A DNA stretch of 64,000 nucleotides from Aselliscus stoliczkanus. Taxonomy: Eukaryota; Chordata; Mammalia; Chiroptera; Hipposideridae. Within the stretch, counting starts at the first letter, position 1. Each line of letters opens with the position of its first letter. A program made the position numbers and the translations under genes. Shown here piece after piece: positions 1 through 10,405 of the stretch. The notes below the pieces were generated by a model. The model was not told where the DNA came from. It did no database searches and was given only the letters and a program-made list of their open reading frames with translations. The stretch spans positions 34,119,501 through 34,183,500 of the forward strand of contig CM066735.1 of NCBI GenBank assembly GCA_033961575.1, read 5' to 3'.

Positions 1-278
1 CGGTCGCTGGCCTCTGGATGTCGCTCACCACGGCTATTGGCAGCTCACGCTTGGCTGCCAGCCGCTCACGCTGGCTGCGGGCCACTCACTGTAGCCTATG
101 GCAGCCCACTGCAGCAGGGGCTGCAGCCCACACCATCACCGGGGCTCACACAGCCCAGCTCCAGGTGGAGCTGTTGTTAGCTGTAGAGGGCAGTGTCACT
201 GGCCCTCATGTGGGATCCGAACCGGGGCTGCTGGCATCCCAAAACCAGCACTTAACCAATGCGCCACTCGGCCGGCCC
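1..278 (-). mobile_element. Long composite tRNA-headed SINE, truncated by window edge
   Basis: Reverse-strand copy of the long SINE that is complete at 29285-29739. The tRNA-like head lies at the right end (about 200-278, ending in the complement of GGGCCGGCC) and the tail runs off the window to the left. Four degenerate ~20-bp units are visible, marked by gctcac or cactcac at 23, 43, 64 and 84 (spacing 20, 21, 20), matching the array in the other copy. An 87-codon reading frame at 18-281 is the antisense of the SINE and reappears in the 29-kb copy, so it reflects copy similarity and not a gene. The 3' tail and one target-site duplication lie outside the window. Confidence 0.9.
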
Positions 279-360
279 TAATCTGAATTTTGACATGCTT
301 AAGCAATTTAATTTTCATGAAAGTTTTCATAAATGTTGACATTTAAAAAGTAGAGAGGAG

Positions 361-461
361 GGCCGGCCGAGTGGCGCGGTGGTTAAGCGCTGGCTTGGGA
401 AGACAGTGGCCCCGGTTCTGTCCCGCATATGAGGGCCAGTGACACTGCCCTCAAAGAAAAA
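361..461 (+). mobile_element. Short tRNA-headed SINE
   Basis: Head opens with ggccggccgagtggcgcgg and holds a pol III A-box-like tggcgcggtgg; the B box (ggttctgtccc) is mutated. The body stops just after gacactgccctc and passes into an A-rich tail. It is flanked by a perfect 15-bp duplication, aaaagtagagaggag, at 346-360 and 462-476, the mark of L1-mediated insertion. A perfect duplication points to a fairly young insertion. Confidence 0.95.
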
Positions 462-504
462 AAAAGTAGAGAGGAGATAGAATGAATGCACATGATTCCT
501 ATTG

Positions 505-752
505 TTGCTGTAACAAGTGACCACAGGCATAAGAAAGCATAAGTTTATGATTTGACATTTCTAAAGGTCCAGAGCCCTAAAATCAAGGTGCGAGCAGGAC
601 TGAATTCATTCTGGAGGTTCTAGGGGAAAAGCTTTTCTTGTCTTTTCCTGCTCCTGACATCAACTTCATTCCTAGCCTCCAGACCATTTCCACCTTCTTT
701 AATGTCAGCAGCATTGTGTTTGCAAAGCGGTCTCTCTCTCTCTCTTTCTCTG

Positions 753-837
<85 letters not shown>

Positions 838-1065
838 TTTGTTTTTATCATCCCATCTCCTTCTCTAACTCTGACCCTCCTTCCTCCCTCCGGACTCTCT
901 TATTTCTATTGGGTCCATCGAGATAATTCAGATCAATCTCACCATTGCAGAATTCTTAATTTCATCACAGGTACAAAATCCTTTTTGTCACATATGGTAA
1001 CACACTCACAGGTGTTGAAGGTTTGGATGTGGACATCCTTTGGAGCCAGTGTTCTACCTCTCACT
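505..1065 (-). repeat. Ancient interspersed repeat, family B (reverse), with microsatellite inside
   Basis: Reads like a decayed copy of a widespread mammalian repeat whose complement appears at 7735-8205 and 20795-21425. Shared landmarks, in reverse order, are the 'gttgctgtaacaagt' start, the 'ctggaggttctagggg' middle, and the 'ccatcgagataattcaga' to 'tggatgtggacatccttt' end. I recognise the sequence from other mammals but cannot name its family with confidence; it is LTR-like or another ancient element. A TC/CA microsatellite has expanded in its centre. Confidence 0.7.
731..836. repeat. (TC)n(AC)n microsatellite
   Basis: A TC tract with a few T and G interruptions at its 5' side (731-811) passes directly into an AC tract (812-836). 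It lies inside the old repeat at 505-1065. Confidence 0.98.
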
Positions 1066-2624
1066 GTGACTTGCTCTTCTCTGACACTCATTACATTGGG
1101 GTAACTTGGTACTTTCAATCATTTAACAGATACTGTGGAAATATATTGGCTATTATTTGTGTCTTCCAGCAAAATTTTAAAAAGCAGGCTCTTACTTTTA
1201 TTCTTTAATTAATAACCACAAACAATAATGGAGTACTGTTCTCCCACTTATTCTACATTGTGTTTCATAAGTATTTGTGTGTTTGTGGGGGTGGGGGGGA
1301 CAAAAAAAGCCATTTTCTTAATTTTGTTTTGGTTTTGGCTGAATGAGAAATAATAGAAGCATCATTTTGAATCAATATTTGGTAAAACCTCTATTCAGAA
1401 AGTCTCCTTCACAATGAGTATCAGGGTGTGAAATACCAGTGCCTTTAAATAACATGCCTGTGACACTCTTAGAATCAGAGCCAGCTATAGACATGGACGA
1501 GTAAATTGTGGATATCTGTATGACAAACAGTGGGGACATTTTCAAATTATAAATTAATATGATTGTGAGACTAATGCCATTTATGTCTTTTTTTTCCCTA
1601 TGGATAATGGAGAGCCACAAGTTGGAGTACTTAATTTTTTATCATATGAAGTTCTAAAATCTGTGATTCCGATTTCTCCCAACACTAGACCTACAAATGC
1701 AGTGTAGCTGAAATGTATCTATGTTTTAAGACAAGAATTTTGTAAGACTAATTATTTCTCTAGCATTTCTTGTGTCACAGTGTGACAATGACCACATTTC
1801 TCCATTCTGTAGTCAATATCTTGGCTGGTACAAAAGGTTATTGATCTAGAGCAGGCAGTATTTTATAAGAATGAGGTTGAGAGGCCTACAAATCAGACAG
1901 AAATCTTTGCATGTGGGATTTGAATGTCTCAGTGGGCGCTTGGGAAACAAGACTCAAGAATATTTAAAGTGGGATATATATTTGTGAGAATCACATGTTT
2001 GCTATCAAAAGTTACTGTTTGGGGGAAAAAGAAACCTCATTTGAAATTTAATCATTAGAAGACCCTATTTATTAATTGCTCATTGCATTTTTATTTGTTA
2101 AACATTTATAAGTATTTAATGATTACTGAGATTTTTAGCAGCCTTCTGAAATGGTATTGTCTCCACATTCTTATTTTTCAAGAAATAAAGAGCCAAGCAG
2201 TATGCAAAATACCGAACATCATTTGTCAATGGCAAAGGTAGAAATAGCCCCACCAGCTGAGTTTTTAATCTGTAACTTGGCAGAATTGTGACAAACAATT
2301 CTGTGACAAACTCTTGCAGCTAAGGTGAAGACCTATCCTCAAGTCTTGTGTCAGGACTCCTGAACATATTTCAGAAAATGAAAATAGAAGCCTACTAAAA
2401 CAAGTAAACAGATTATTTCCCCCAAAAAACATATGGTCTCTTTACTGATCCCAAGTTCTTGGTTTTTCAGTGTTTATCACTATGGTAGTAAGAAAATATT
2501 TTCTATAAAGCATCAATTGGTAAGATTCCATATGATTTTCCACAATGAGCATGTAATACATTACAATAGAAATATAAGTCCTGAAGCATAACCCAAAACA
2601 TCCACAAAAGCCACAATGGACTTT
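1066..2624. other. Unassigned non-coding DNA
   Basis: About 1.5 kb of AT-rich sequence with no repeat, exon or RNA that I recognise. A short G-rich run lies at 1277-1300. The small reading frames here lack any domain, plausible start context or codon bias. Confidence 0.6.
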
Positions 2625-2640
2625 AAAATGATGCATGGAG

Positions 2641-2789
2641 GGCCGGCTGGGTGGCGCGGTGGTTGGGTGCTGGCTTGTGGGGCTGGCGGTCCCGGTTCGG
2701 GTCCCGCATGTGAGGGTCAATGACACTGCCCTAAAAAAAAAACCCACACTCTATAAACTACATAACAACACTTAAAAGAAAAAGAAAAA
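2641..2789 (+). mobile_element. Short tRNA-headed SINE with irregular A-rich tail
   Basis: Starts at ggccggctgggtggcgcgg and ends its body at cactgcccta. A long interrupted A-rich tail follows (about 2732-2789) that contains a non-A stretch, cccacactctataaac. Flanks are a perfect 16-bp duplication, aaaatgatgcatggag, at 2625-2640 and 2790-2805. The non-A stretch inside the tail could be 3' transduced sequence or later change in the tail. Confidence 0.94.
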
Positions 2790-2805
2790 AAAATGATGCA
2801 TGGAG

Positions 2806-3170
2806 GCATCTGAGAAACAAATAGATATGTAACTTCATGCTGAGCTAGCCTAGGGATGAGGAGAGGGATTCTATTTTAAACCCAGTTTCCATCCTGTCTA
2901 TCAGGTCAGGAGTGCAAAGGTAAAGAGCCCGAGATGCTGATTACCCGCTGCCTACACCCTAAGTATACATAACTAAGAAGAGAAAGAACACAATGCAATC
3001 AGCAGACTTTGTAAAATAACCGGCATGCTATGGTCTCATGAAGTTAACCATTGTTTATTTAAAAAAAAGAAAAAAAAGGATTATAAAACTTCTGTGTAAG
3101 TTTGTTTTTACATAACTTCAAACAAAACAAACAAAGAAAAAAAATAACCTGTCACGAGACAAGATCGAGC
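2806..3170. other. Unassigned non-coding DNA with A-rich runs
   Basis: No recognisable gene or repeat. A-rich runs at 3060-3080 and 3121-3145 could be old retrotransposon tails, but no body or duplication could be paired with them. Confidence 0.5.
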
Positions 3171-3420
3171 AGGCACCTGCTGACCATGAGAAACAGACAT
3201 TGTTTTCTGACCACAGTGATAACAATCCACACTGTTACCCGGGTACCAGCCAGTTCCTTCCATCTTGCTGGTTCCCTGGTGCACTGCTAAAGCTTTGCTT
3301 GCTACTGTTCTCAATAAAGCTTTGCTTGCTACTGTTCATATCGGGAACAGTGTTCATTTCTAGGGCACTGGGACCCAAGAACCTGGCACTACTCAGCTCC
3401 TGCAACAATGCTGTGATTTA
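3171..3420 (+). repeat. LTR-like segment with duplicated AATAAA block
   Basis: An uninterrupted 23-bp block beginning taaagctttgcttgctactg occurs twice, at 3288-3310 and 3315-3337 (period 27). AATAAA at 3313-3318 straddles the junction. An AATAAA followed closely by gcttgctac-type sequence is typical of the R region of a retroviral LTR, so this may be the 3' part of an old solo LTR. No TATA box, TG...CA ends or target duplication could be fixed, so the LTR reading is tentative; the tandem duplication is certain. Confidence 0.4.
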
Positions 3421-4335
3421 AATGTATGGATACAGCTATTCATCATAAAAAAAAAAAAAGGTAGTGGAATGGTCCATCATTAGCAAAAGAAATCTCTTTT
3501 TCTGGAGTTGCTTGCTATTTTCAGTAAATTCCAGTTGCAGAGCTACCATTTGAAAGACCCATTCATCTTCTGAGAAGTCACAACCTTATACTGGAGATTA
3601 GCATGCAATTTAAACATGATTCATTGACCAACGCTTCTGAGGAGGCGGTGTCTTGACCAAGATTGAGATAATCATAAAACGCTCTTACTTGAATCACAGG
3701 GATTGAAAGTCTATGTAGTTTCTCTTTAAACATGAATTACAAATGATTTCCTTTGGAAAGGGGTTGAATAAAAAGCAAAAGAGGATAAAGAGTTGGTAAA
3801 GAGAGCATAGAAGCAGTTGTAGAAACATTTTTCTTGGGGGTAGAAAAATTGCCACAAACTATTCTATGCCCTGAAAATTAACTACAGAGTATATATATTT
3901 TCAGTTAAAATCTTTTTAGATATTCTAAATTCTATGTCCAGGACTAACCTTTCTACAAGCAGTGCTGATATTAATGAGGTCCCTTTGTAATACCTCTATA
4001 TATTATCTTGATTATATAATTTTAACTATTTTTCCCAGAAAATTATTTTAATATCTTTTGTGCATAAAAATGTGCTAAATGTTGGAAAAATAAAGATGTG
4101 TAAGAAACACAGTCAGCCTCCAGTAGATGTAAGGAAGAAGACATGAGGACAATCAAATGTTGCAAAAGGCAACATGCACTATATACTCCAATAAAAATAA
4201 AATCTAAACTCTGTTGCAATATTTAGACTTTTTCTTGGAAGTACATTTTACAAATATTCTTCTTTCAACATAAATTACATTGGTGAATCCCAATTATCTA
4301 AACAACAACAACATAATTGAAGCCAGGGATGGGAG
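3421..4335. other. Unassigned non-coding DNA
   Basis: AT-rich stretch with an A13-like run at 3448-3460. No gene, RNA or repeat recognised. Confidence 0.55.
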
Positions 4336-4339
4336 GGGA

Positions 4340-4530
4340 ATGGAATGCTTGGCAGATCTGGGTTTGAACAAAGACCTAAACCCTGTTACAAAAAAGTGTG
4401 TGCAAAACTCCCTAATTTTCGTGGAACCCTAATTTCCTCATTTATAAAGGCTACCAAATGATATAAAATAATATATTCTTATGGATGTTTGTTGTAATTT
4501 AAGCCAGTGCATGCATAGGTTGACACATAG
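4340..4530 (+). repeat. MIR-like ancient SINE fragment
   Basis: The order of landmarks fits a decayed MIR in forward orientation: cttggcagatctgggtttga (head), then tttcctcatttataaaggct (core), then the ataatatattcttatgg end. Heavily diverged, with no target duplication left. Confidence 0.55.
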
Positions 4531-4783
4531 GTGCCAGTACCTAAACAAATTGCTTGTTTCTTTTTCTCTCCCCCTTTGCCTCATGGCATTTCAAACCCAT
4601 GACCTGTCAGACACTTCTTGCCAAGAATGAAGCTGAAAGCTGCACCCTTTCCAGGAAATTGTTAGCAGTGTTGTCAGGATAGTTCCTCACCTGCATTCTC
4701 ACTGCATCACCTCATCTTTTACTTTGACCACCTGCAGATGCTGGTATCACCGTATATCATGTGCAGACTCCCCTCTCTCTTCA

Positions 4784-4885
4784 TTTTTTTTGAGGGCAGT
4801 GTCACTGGCCCTCATATGTGAGACCCGAACCGGGGCCGCTGGCTTCCCACGCCAGGGCTTAACCACGCGCCACTCGGCCCCACCC
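4784..4885 (-). mobile_element. Short tRNA-headed SINE, reverse
   Basis: T-rich tail at 4784-4790, then gagggcagtgtcactggccc, with the tRNA-like head ending at gccactcggcccc. The head's first bases are altered compared with other copies. The flanks contain similar C/T-rich sequence, but I could not fix a clean target duplication. Reading frames on both strands here are only shadows of the SINE. Confidence 0.92.
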
Positions 4886-5239
4886 CACCCTCTTCTTGAC
4901 CATCCATTACAAGCTACTCTAAATGACCCCACATTTTGGCCTCGTTTTTTCCCTCTTCTCTGCTCAACTCAGATAAATTTGCTCACTGTTTTCTCATTGG
5001 AAATATTCTGCTTTATCCCAAACTGAACGTTTTCCTACTATTGGTCTTACTCCTGCCCTTCTTGTTATCTGAAAAACAGTGAGCCAAGCCCTTCCAGTCT
5101 ATCCCTGAAAACTATACCTGCACTACAAAGCCTTCGCTGAACTGAGGGTTGGCAACAAATTCCTCTGAAATCTTCCTGAACTGAATTTGAGACTACGAGA
5201 CCCCAGTCACATAATGCATATGCTCCTTTGATGTATAAA
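4886..5239. other. Unassigned non-coding DNA
   Basis: No gene or repeat recognised between the SINE and the old repeat that follows. Confidence 0.5.
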
Positions 5240-5745
5240 ATGTTAATAATTCATATACTCAGGCAACAACATTGTAACAACTAGTACATGACAGCCTTTG
5301 TTCTGAAAGCAAGAGACACAGCACTGAACAAAACAAAATCCTGCTTTTGTGCAGAGAGAAAGGAGAGACATATAATGAACAAGTAAACAAATATATAAAT
5401 AAATACTATGAGGAAATATAAAGCAAAGTAAGGGAAGGATGATGAAAGGCCTGGCTGGAAAGTGATACTCGGGTAAAATTATGAAAGTAGTAAATAAGTG
5501 ATCTATGCTGATATCTGTGGGAAGAGAATTCAGGAAGAGAGAGACAAGCAATGCAATAGCTGAAAACCAGGAGTTTGCTTGAGAGAGGCTAGAATTGAGT
5601 GAGTCGGGGAAAGTAAGTGATAAAGATGAATTGAGAACTAGCGCAGCATCTGTCTTGTTGGAAATAATAATGATTTGGGATGTTATTGAGAGGGGGCAAT
5701 CTATTGAAGACTTTTGAACAAACGAGTGACACACGTACTTTTCTT
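5240..5745 (+). repeat. Ancient interspersed repeat, family A
   Basis: Shares a characteristic order with 46020-46585: 'cactgaacaaaacaaaatcc', then 'aatgaacaagtaaacaaat', then a purine-rich middle with 'gggaagagaattcagg', then an end near 'cttttgaacaaacgagtgac'. It is an old mammalian repeat that I recognise by pattern but cannot name. A 163-codon reverse frame at 5243-5734 lies entirely inside it; that frame is serine- and leucine-rich, has no domain, and is best read as chance. Confidence 0.55.
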
Positions 5746-5804
5746 AAGGAGTCAAAATTTGAAGGAGACTTTGGACACAAATTCCAAATCTACTAAACTA
5801 TGGT

Positions 5805-5960
5805 AAGGTAGTCCATCATTTCTGAGGCTCAATTTCCTTCTTTAGAATATGGGAACGATAACAGCTGTCTTGTCAAACTGAGAAACTTAAATGAAGACTT
5901 ACCAGGATGCCTAACATGGTAAAAACACTTTACTGAAAGCGCTAAACATTATTTCATTTG
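5805..5960 (+). repeat. MIR-like ancient SINE fragment
   Basis: Forward MIR landmarks: ctgaggctcaatttccttc, ttagaatatgggaacgataa, and the later 'taaatgaagacttaccagga' region. Strongly diverged. Confidence 0.6.
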
Positions 5961-6356
5961 CATTTGTCAATATCAGCCTTATTTCTCTCCATGATAATGA
6001 TTTTTCTTGGGATTACATCTAAGCAGCTAGAAACTTTGGATCGATCCTGAAGATATTCATTTCATTATGTTTTTTTTATACAACCTTGGGCCAACTTAAG
6101 CAAAAATTTTAAAAAGTGGATGTAAGGGAAAGCTGCAAAGCCAGGTATGATTCTTCTTGTGAATAGTGACTTAACCTGTTTTATGTGGCTTAAAAGGCAC
6201 CATTCATGACTTTATGTATTTTTTTATTGTAAATAAATTATTGAACATAATGGAAATGGATATGTCAAATCTTTGTCTTGCTATTCTTCATTGATTAATT
6301 CTCAAATGATAGTCTTTTCTTCAAGACATTATGTAAAATGCCTTAAAACCACTTTT

Positions 6357-6454
6357 TTTTGAGGGCAGTGTCACTGGCCTTCACATGTGGGACCCAAACT
6401 GGGGACGCTGGCTTCCCAAGCCAGCACCCAACCACCGCACCACTCGGCCGGCCC
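6357..6454 (-). mobile_element. Short tRNA-headed SINE, reverse
   Basis: Reverse copy with its T-rich tail on the left and the complement of ggccggccgag on the right. The flanking duplication taaaaccactttt (13 bp) lies at 6344-6356 and 6455-6467. Several head substitutions are present (caaactgggga where other copies have a B box), so the internal promoter is probably weak. Confidence 0.95.
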
Positions 6455-6599
6455 TAAAACCACTTTTAAGAGTACCTTGGAAAAATTTGAACCCAGGAAA
6501 AAAGGAGATTATTGTGTATAAAACCATAATAAACTTTCTTTCTTTAAATCCACGTACATATATTTTTGAACTAAAACTGAAGCAAGGGTTACTTTTTAT

Positions 6600-7734
6600 T
6601 TATTTATTTTTTTTTAACATTTTATAAAATTATTATGCAGCAAACAAAAGCAGATCATCCACTTAAACCCAAAGTTTAAAACCACACCATTAATGTAGAT
6701 CCCAATCATTAAGGAAGGCGACATGGGCAGGACATAAAGTTTTCCCTCTCACTTTTCTGTGAGGCCACAGTGCACCAGGGTGAAAGGTGTGAAGGGCAAA
6801 GCATGGGGCCATTGAACCTGTGAAATATATGAAAAATGAGGTGTCACGCACTGATTCTGTCAGTCTCATCCTTTACAATCTCTTACCTGTAATAAAGTGG
6901 GAGGGAAGATAAAATCATTTTCCCTCTATTCTATATCGTTTAAACACCATTACCATGAATCACTCAGGAGAGGCTTTCTTCTTGTCAGGCAACTGCAGGA
7001 TTTGCCTAATAGCCCTATGGAACATGATGGAACTGTGTCATTCTGTGCTTATGAAAATCCCTGAAAAAATCAGTTCACTGGTATTATCCCCCGCTTGAAA
7101 GTCCTGAAGCTCAAAGGATGTGTGGTCCTCTTAACTTCCTTTTTATTTTTCCGTAGAAAGGAAACAGTGTTAGCAATCGCTCCTCCAGGTACCTGCTTAA
7201 TGGTAACCTGGCTCTCTTTGAGAAGGCTCATTTCTGGGCAGCCCTCTGAGCCAAGGCTGCGTCTTCCTCCTCCCCTGAGGTGTGCTGAAGCTTCTGGTCC
7301 ATGGCTGCCCTGCCCTGTAATGGAACCTCTTCTGAGGCACCTCTGCCTCCCGCTGGTAACTCAGTACTGTCCAGCAACCTTTCTTTCATTTTTTGCCTCT
7401 GGTAAACACTCTCCTGTGGCCTGTAGCAGCTGTTTTAAAACTGTTCCACTCATAGATCTTTTTATTCACTTTTAGCACAGTAAACACTTACTGGACAAAG
7501 AGAAGAAACATATGTGGGTGTCCTCCACAGAGAGATGTATGCATTTCCCAGCACACCTCCTGACCGCCTTCTCTTTTCTGATGCCATGGGGATTGCCCTT
7601 CCCCTTGATGTTCATCACTTCAGTGGTCCTGTGTGGAAGGCACAGTTCTCAGATGTCCTTCAAGAATTATAGGACATCTGATTTTATCTATGTGATTATA
7701 TGGATACTTGCATGATGAGGTTATTTTATGGGTC
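6600..7734. other. Unassigned non-coding DNA, locally GC-richer
   Basis: 7140-7480 is less AT-rich than its surroundings and holds a 126-codon frame (7095-7475, +) with many leucine, proline and serine residues. I see no signal peptide, no domain, and no splice-site arrangement that would make it an exon. It may be an old unrecognised repeat. 6600-7090 shows nothing beyond a T-rich run near 6600-6615. Confidence 0.5.
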
Positions 7735-8205
7735 AGTTGACTCCAATAAAGGGATGTTATCTGGGTGGCCTAATCTAATCTCATGACCCCTTTAAAGCAG
7801 AAACTTTTCTCTAGATAGTGACCAAAGGGGAAGTCAAAGATTCAAAGCATGAGAAGGGTTCAATGAACTGTTTCTCACTTGATGGTAGAAGAGGGCTATG
7901 TGGCCAGGAAGGTGAGTGGCCTCTAGAAGCTAAGAGTGGTCCCCTAATGACAGCCTTTAAGGAACAGAGATCTCAGGCTTATAACCGCGAGGAACTGAAC
8001 TCTGCCAACATGAAGAATGAACTTGGGGACAAATGTGTCCCTGGAGCCTCCAGACAAACTGATACCGACACCTAGGTTTCAGCTTTGTGATACTCTGTGC
8101 AGAAAACCCAGTCATGCCTACAAAACTCTGAGATAATAATGGGTATTTTAAACTACTAAGTTGTGGCAATTTGTTGCACAAATAGAAAACTAATACATCC
8201 TAGGT
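7735..8205 (+). repeat. Ancient interspersed repeat, family B (forward)
   Basis: Same family as 20795-21425 and the reverse copy at 505-1065. Landmarks are the 'gggtggcctaatctaatctc' region, 'ctctagaagctaagagtgg', 'ggagcctccagaca', and the 3' end 'gtggcaatttgttgcacaa' followed by 'gaaaactaatacat'. The reading frames on both strands have no independent support. Confidence 0.7.
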
Positions 8206-8824
8206 CAATTCTTATCTCTTTTTAGGAATCTTTTCATTAAATTAGTCCTCTTCAATTACTTCTTGCTGCCCCACTTAGAGTGTCAACATTACCATCATCC
8301 ACCATCAACATCAATTCTAAGAGTGATTAGATATGTGTGCTAGACACTATATGTAAATACTTTAGGTTATTTCATTTAAAGCTTCATAAAGGGGTTCTTT
8401 TGAAAATACAGAAGTTGAGCCTGTAGGACTGGGTTGGGCTTAAGATCCTCACGAATTTCCAGGTGATGCCTCTGCTCCTGATTTAAGCTGTACTTGGGAT
8501 ATGATTCATGACACTCAACTAGAAATTGTAGTTGCATGACTAGCCCTATTGAAATGGGTGATTCTTCTTAGACACCAGTTCTATAAGTTAGGTAATGATC
8601 ACCAAGTGATATTGACTTGACTTTAATTGAAATAGCTGAGTAATTAGTCTGGCATGTTTAAAACCATAACCGAAGGAGGTATGTGGAGGGAATGTAAACT
8701 GAGGAAAATAGCCTGGTACTGATTTTTGAATTCCATCTCTACCCCTGAGATCAGAACTGCTAGAGACAGGGCCCAAGAACTTGTGTTCTTAATAAGCTTC
8801 TCGGATGAATATCATTACTCAAAA
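8206..8824. other. Mostly unassigned, with a possible reverse MIR
   Basis: 8320-8430 weakly resembles a reverse MIR (gtgctagacactatatgtaa followed by 'ttatttcatttaaagcttc'). The rest shows nothing I recognise. Confidence 0.4.
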
Positions 8825-9045
8825 GCGGGGTTTCTCAACGTCAGCACTATTGGGATTTTGGATTGGATAATAATACTTTTCTGTTGGAGGCAGCCTGTGC
8901 ATTGAATGTTTAACACCCTGACCTCTACTCACTAGACTAAAAGCACCCTCCTCCACAGCTGTAGTAACAAAAAATGTCTCCAGACATTGTCAAATGCCCC
9001 CTGAGGAGCACAATCTCCCCTAATGGAGAACCTCTGCCCTAAAGT
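8825..9045 (-). mobile_element. MER20-type hAT DNA transposon remnant
   Basis: The + strand reads tttctcaacgtcagcacta at one end and tggagaacctctgccc at the other. Between them lie gcctgtgcattgaatgttta, cctctactcactagac, and aaaatgtctccagacattgt followed by caaatgccccctgagg. This order is that of MER20, a non-autonomous hAT-Charlie element of placental mammals, in reverse orientation. It is nearly full length (~220 bp) and has the usual age-related substitutions. Confidence 0.85.
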
Positions 9046-10174
9046 ATGAGGGTTACTGATTTAGGCTTTATCTAGGAAAGGAAAAAACTGAAACTACATA
9101 GATTAACACAGGACGCGGTAACCATTTTTTCTATAAAAAAATACATCTATATCCATAAAAATATGTCATGAAACTGATAGCATAATTTAACTTATTTGAT
9201 TCAAAATATCTAGGAAAAGAGCTAAATATTTTGTTTCTAAGTGTAACATTTTTCAATCACTGGTTAAGTTTTAACTTAATTATTCTTTGATTTGTAATAT
9301 CCTAGATAATACTCATGCTTTTATAAGGCCAAGCAATTCTTTTACTTTTCAAAAAACTGTGCTGTGTGATAGAAGCAATTAAAAAAAAGGTCTTGTTAGT
9401 TTTTTGTCCTGTTAATATTTCTCATGTACAATTAAGTACTCTTTCTTTCCAACCCCTCTCCATTTTTTTTGTGTCCCCATCCAGTTTGTCGGTGCTTTGC
9501 TTCTGGCAACTATCTCTGCTGAATAGCTTATCACCCTTTTCTCTCCACAAAGAAGACAAATAAAAATCTGTTTTTGAAATTTTCTCAGGGTCTGTGTAAA
9601 TCCCATCACTATTATGTGAGTGTTCGTGTGGGTGTGTCTGTTTTCCATGAGAATAATTTATTCTGACAGCCATGTTGCTCTATTATATACCAGTAATAAT
9701 GCCTCCTTTGAACTTATAGTTTATGCTGCAGCTTATTCTTAAGGCAGTCTAGCAACTTATTCTTAAGGCAGTCTAGCAATCAAGCCATATGTGTCTGTGT
9801 ATAACTTCAACTAGTCATTTAGCCATTCTTCCCAGACATACTCCTTCCTTTCTATCTTAACATTTGAAGCACAGCTTTAAGTTTAAAATCGCTGAACACA
9901 TCATTTTAAATATGTACACATTCACTCCCTGACCACTGATCTCTAGTTGTTGGTAATCTAGTCTGTGTGGTATGTGCTTTTCTAGGCAGTTCTGGTCCAA
10001 TACAGTGCATTTATAGTGAAGTGTATATCTCAAATCCAGAGGCTATTCTAAAAAAAGTGATTTACTGAACAGGGTGTTGGCAGTTCTGTTAAAGTTGGCC
10101 TGAAGTCTTCCAGTTCATTCTCATGTCGGTCACTCAACTTTTATTTGTGAAAACGATGCCCAGGCTACAAGTGG
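9046..10174. other. Unassigned non-coding DNA
   Basis: No gene or repeat recognised apart from the perfect tandem duplication at 9732-9779. Confidence 0.55.
9732..9779. repeat. Perfect 24-bp tandem duplication
   Basis: The 24-bp unit starting cttattcttaaggcagtcta occurs twice in a row (9732-9755 and 9756-9779) with no mismatch. The lack of divergence implies a recent event or an assembly artefact. Confidence 0.97.
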
Positions 10175-10405
10175 TATAAAAACACGGTCTTTAGAGTGGG
10201 ACAGACTGGGTTTGACTCTAACTTTGTGGTACCACTTTGGTAAATAACTGAAATCCTCTAAATCTGAGTTTCCCCATTTGTAAAAGGAAATGAACCAACT
10301 TTATAGATTTCTTGTAAAGAGTAAATGCGATAAAATACCTAAAATGCTTAGCATGGGTTAGGCCTATGGAAAGTATTCAATTGGTAGTATCTATTATATT
10401 GTTAT
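10175..10405 (+). repeat. MIR ancient SINE
   Basis: Nearly the full MIR order in forward orientation: gtctttagagtgggacagac, 'tgggtttgactctaac', 'taaataactgaaatcctc', 'gagtttccccatttgtaaa', and a 3' end around taaaatgcttagcatgggtt. One of the better preserved MIRs in the window. Confidence 0.8.

Noticed and set aside
18..281. 87-codon frame also present at 29282-29545
   Set aside because: The similarity comes from both being antisense to the same long SINE, not from protein conservation. It includes a tRNA-like promoter read backwards.
5243..5734. Longest reading frame in the window (163 codons, -)
   Set aside because: Lies wholly within an old interspersed repeat. Serine/leucine-rich with no domain or start context. 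Chance open frame.
7095..7475. 126-codon forward frame in a GC-richer patch
   Set aside because: No recognisable domain, no flanking splice sites in a sensible arrangement, no codon bias that I can see.
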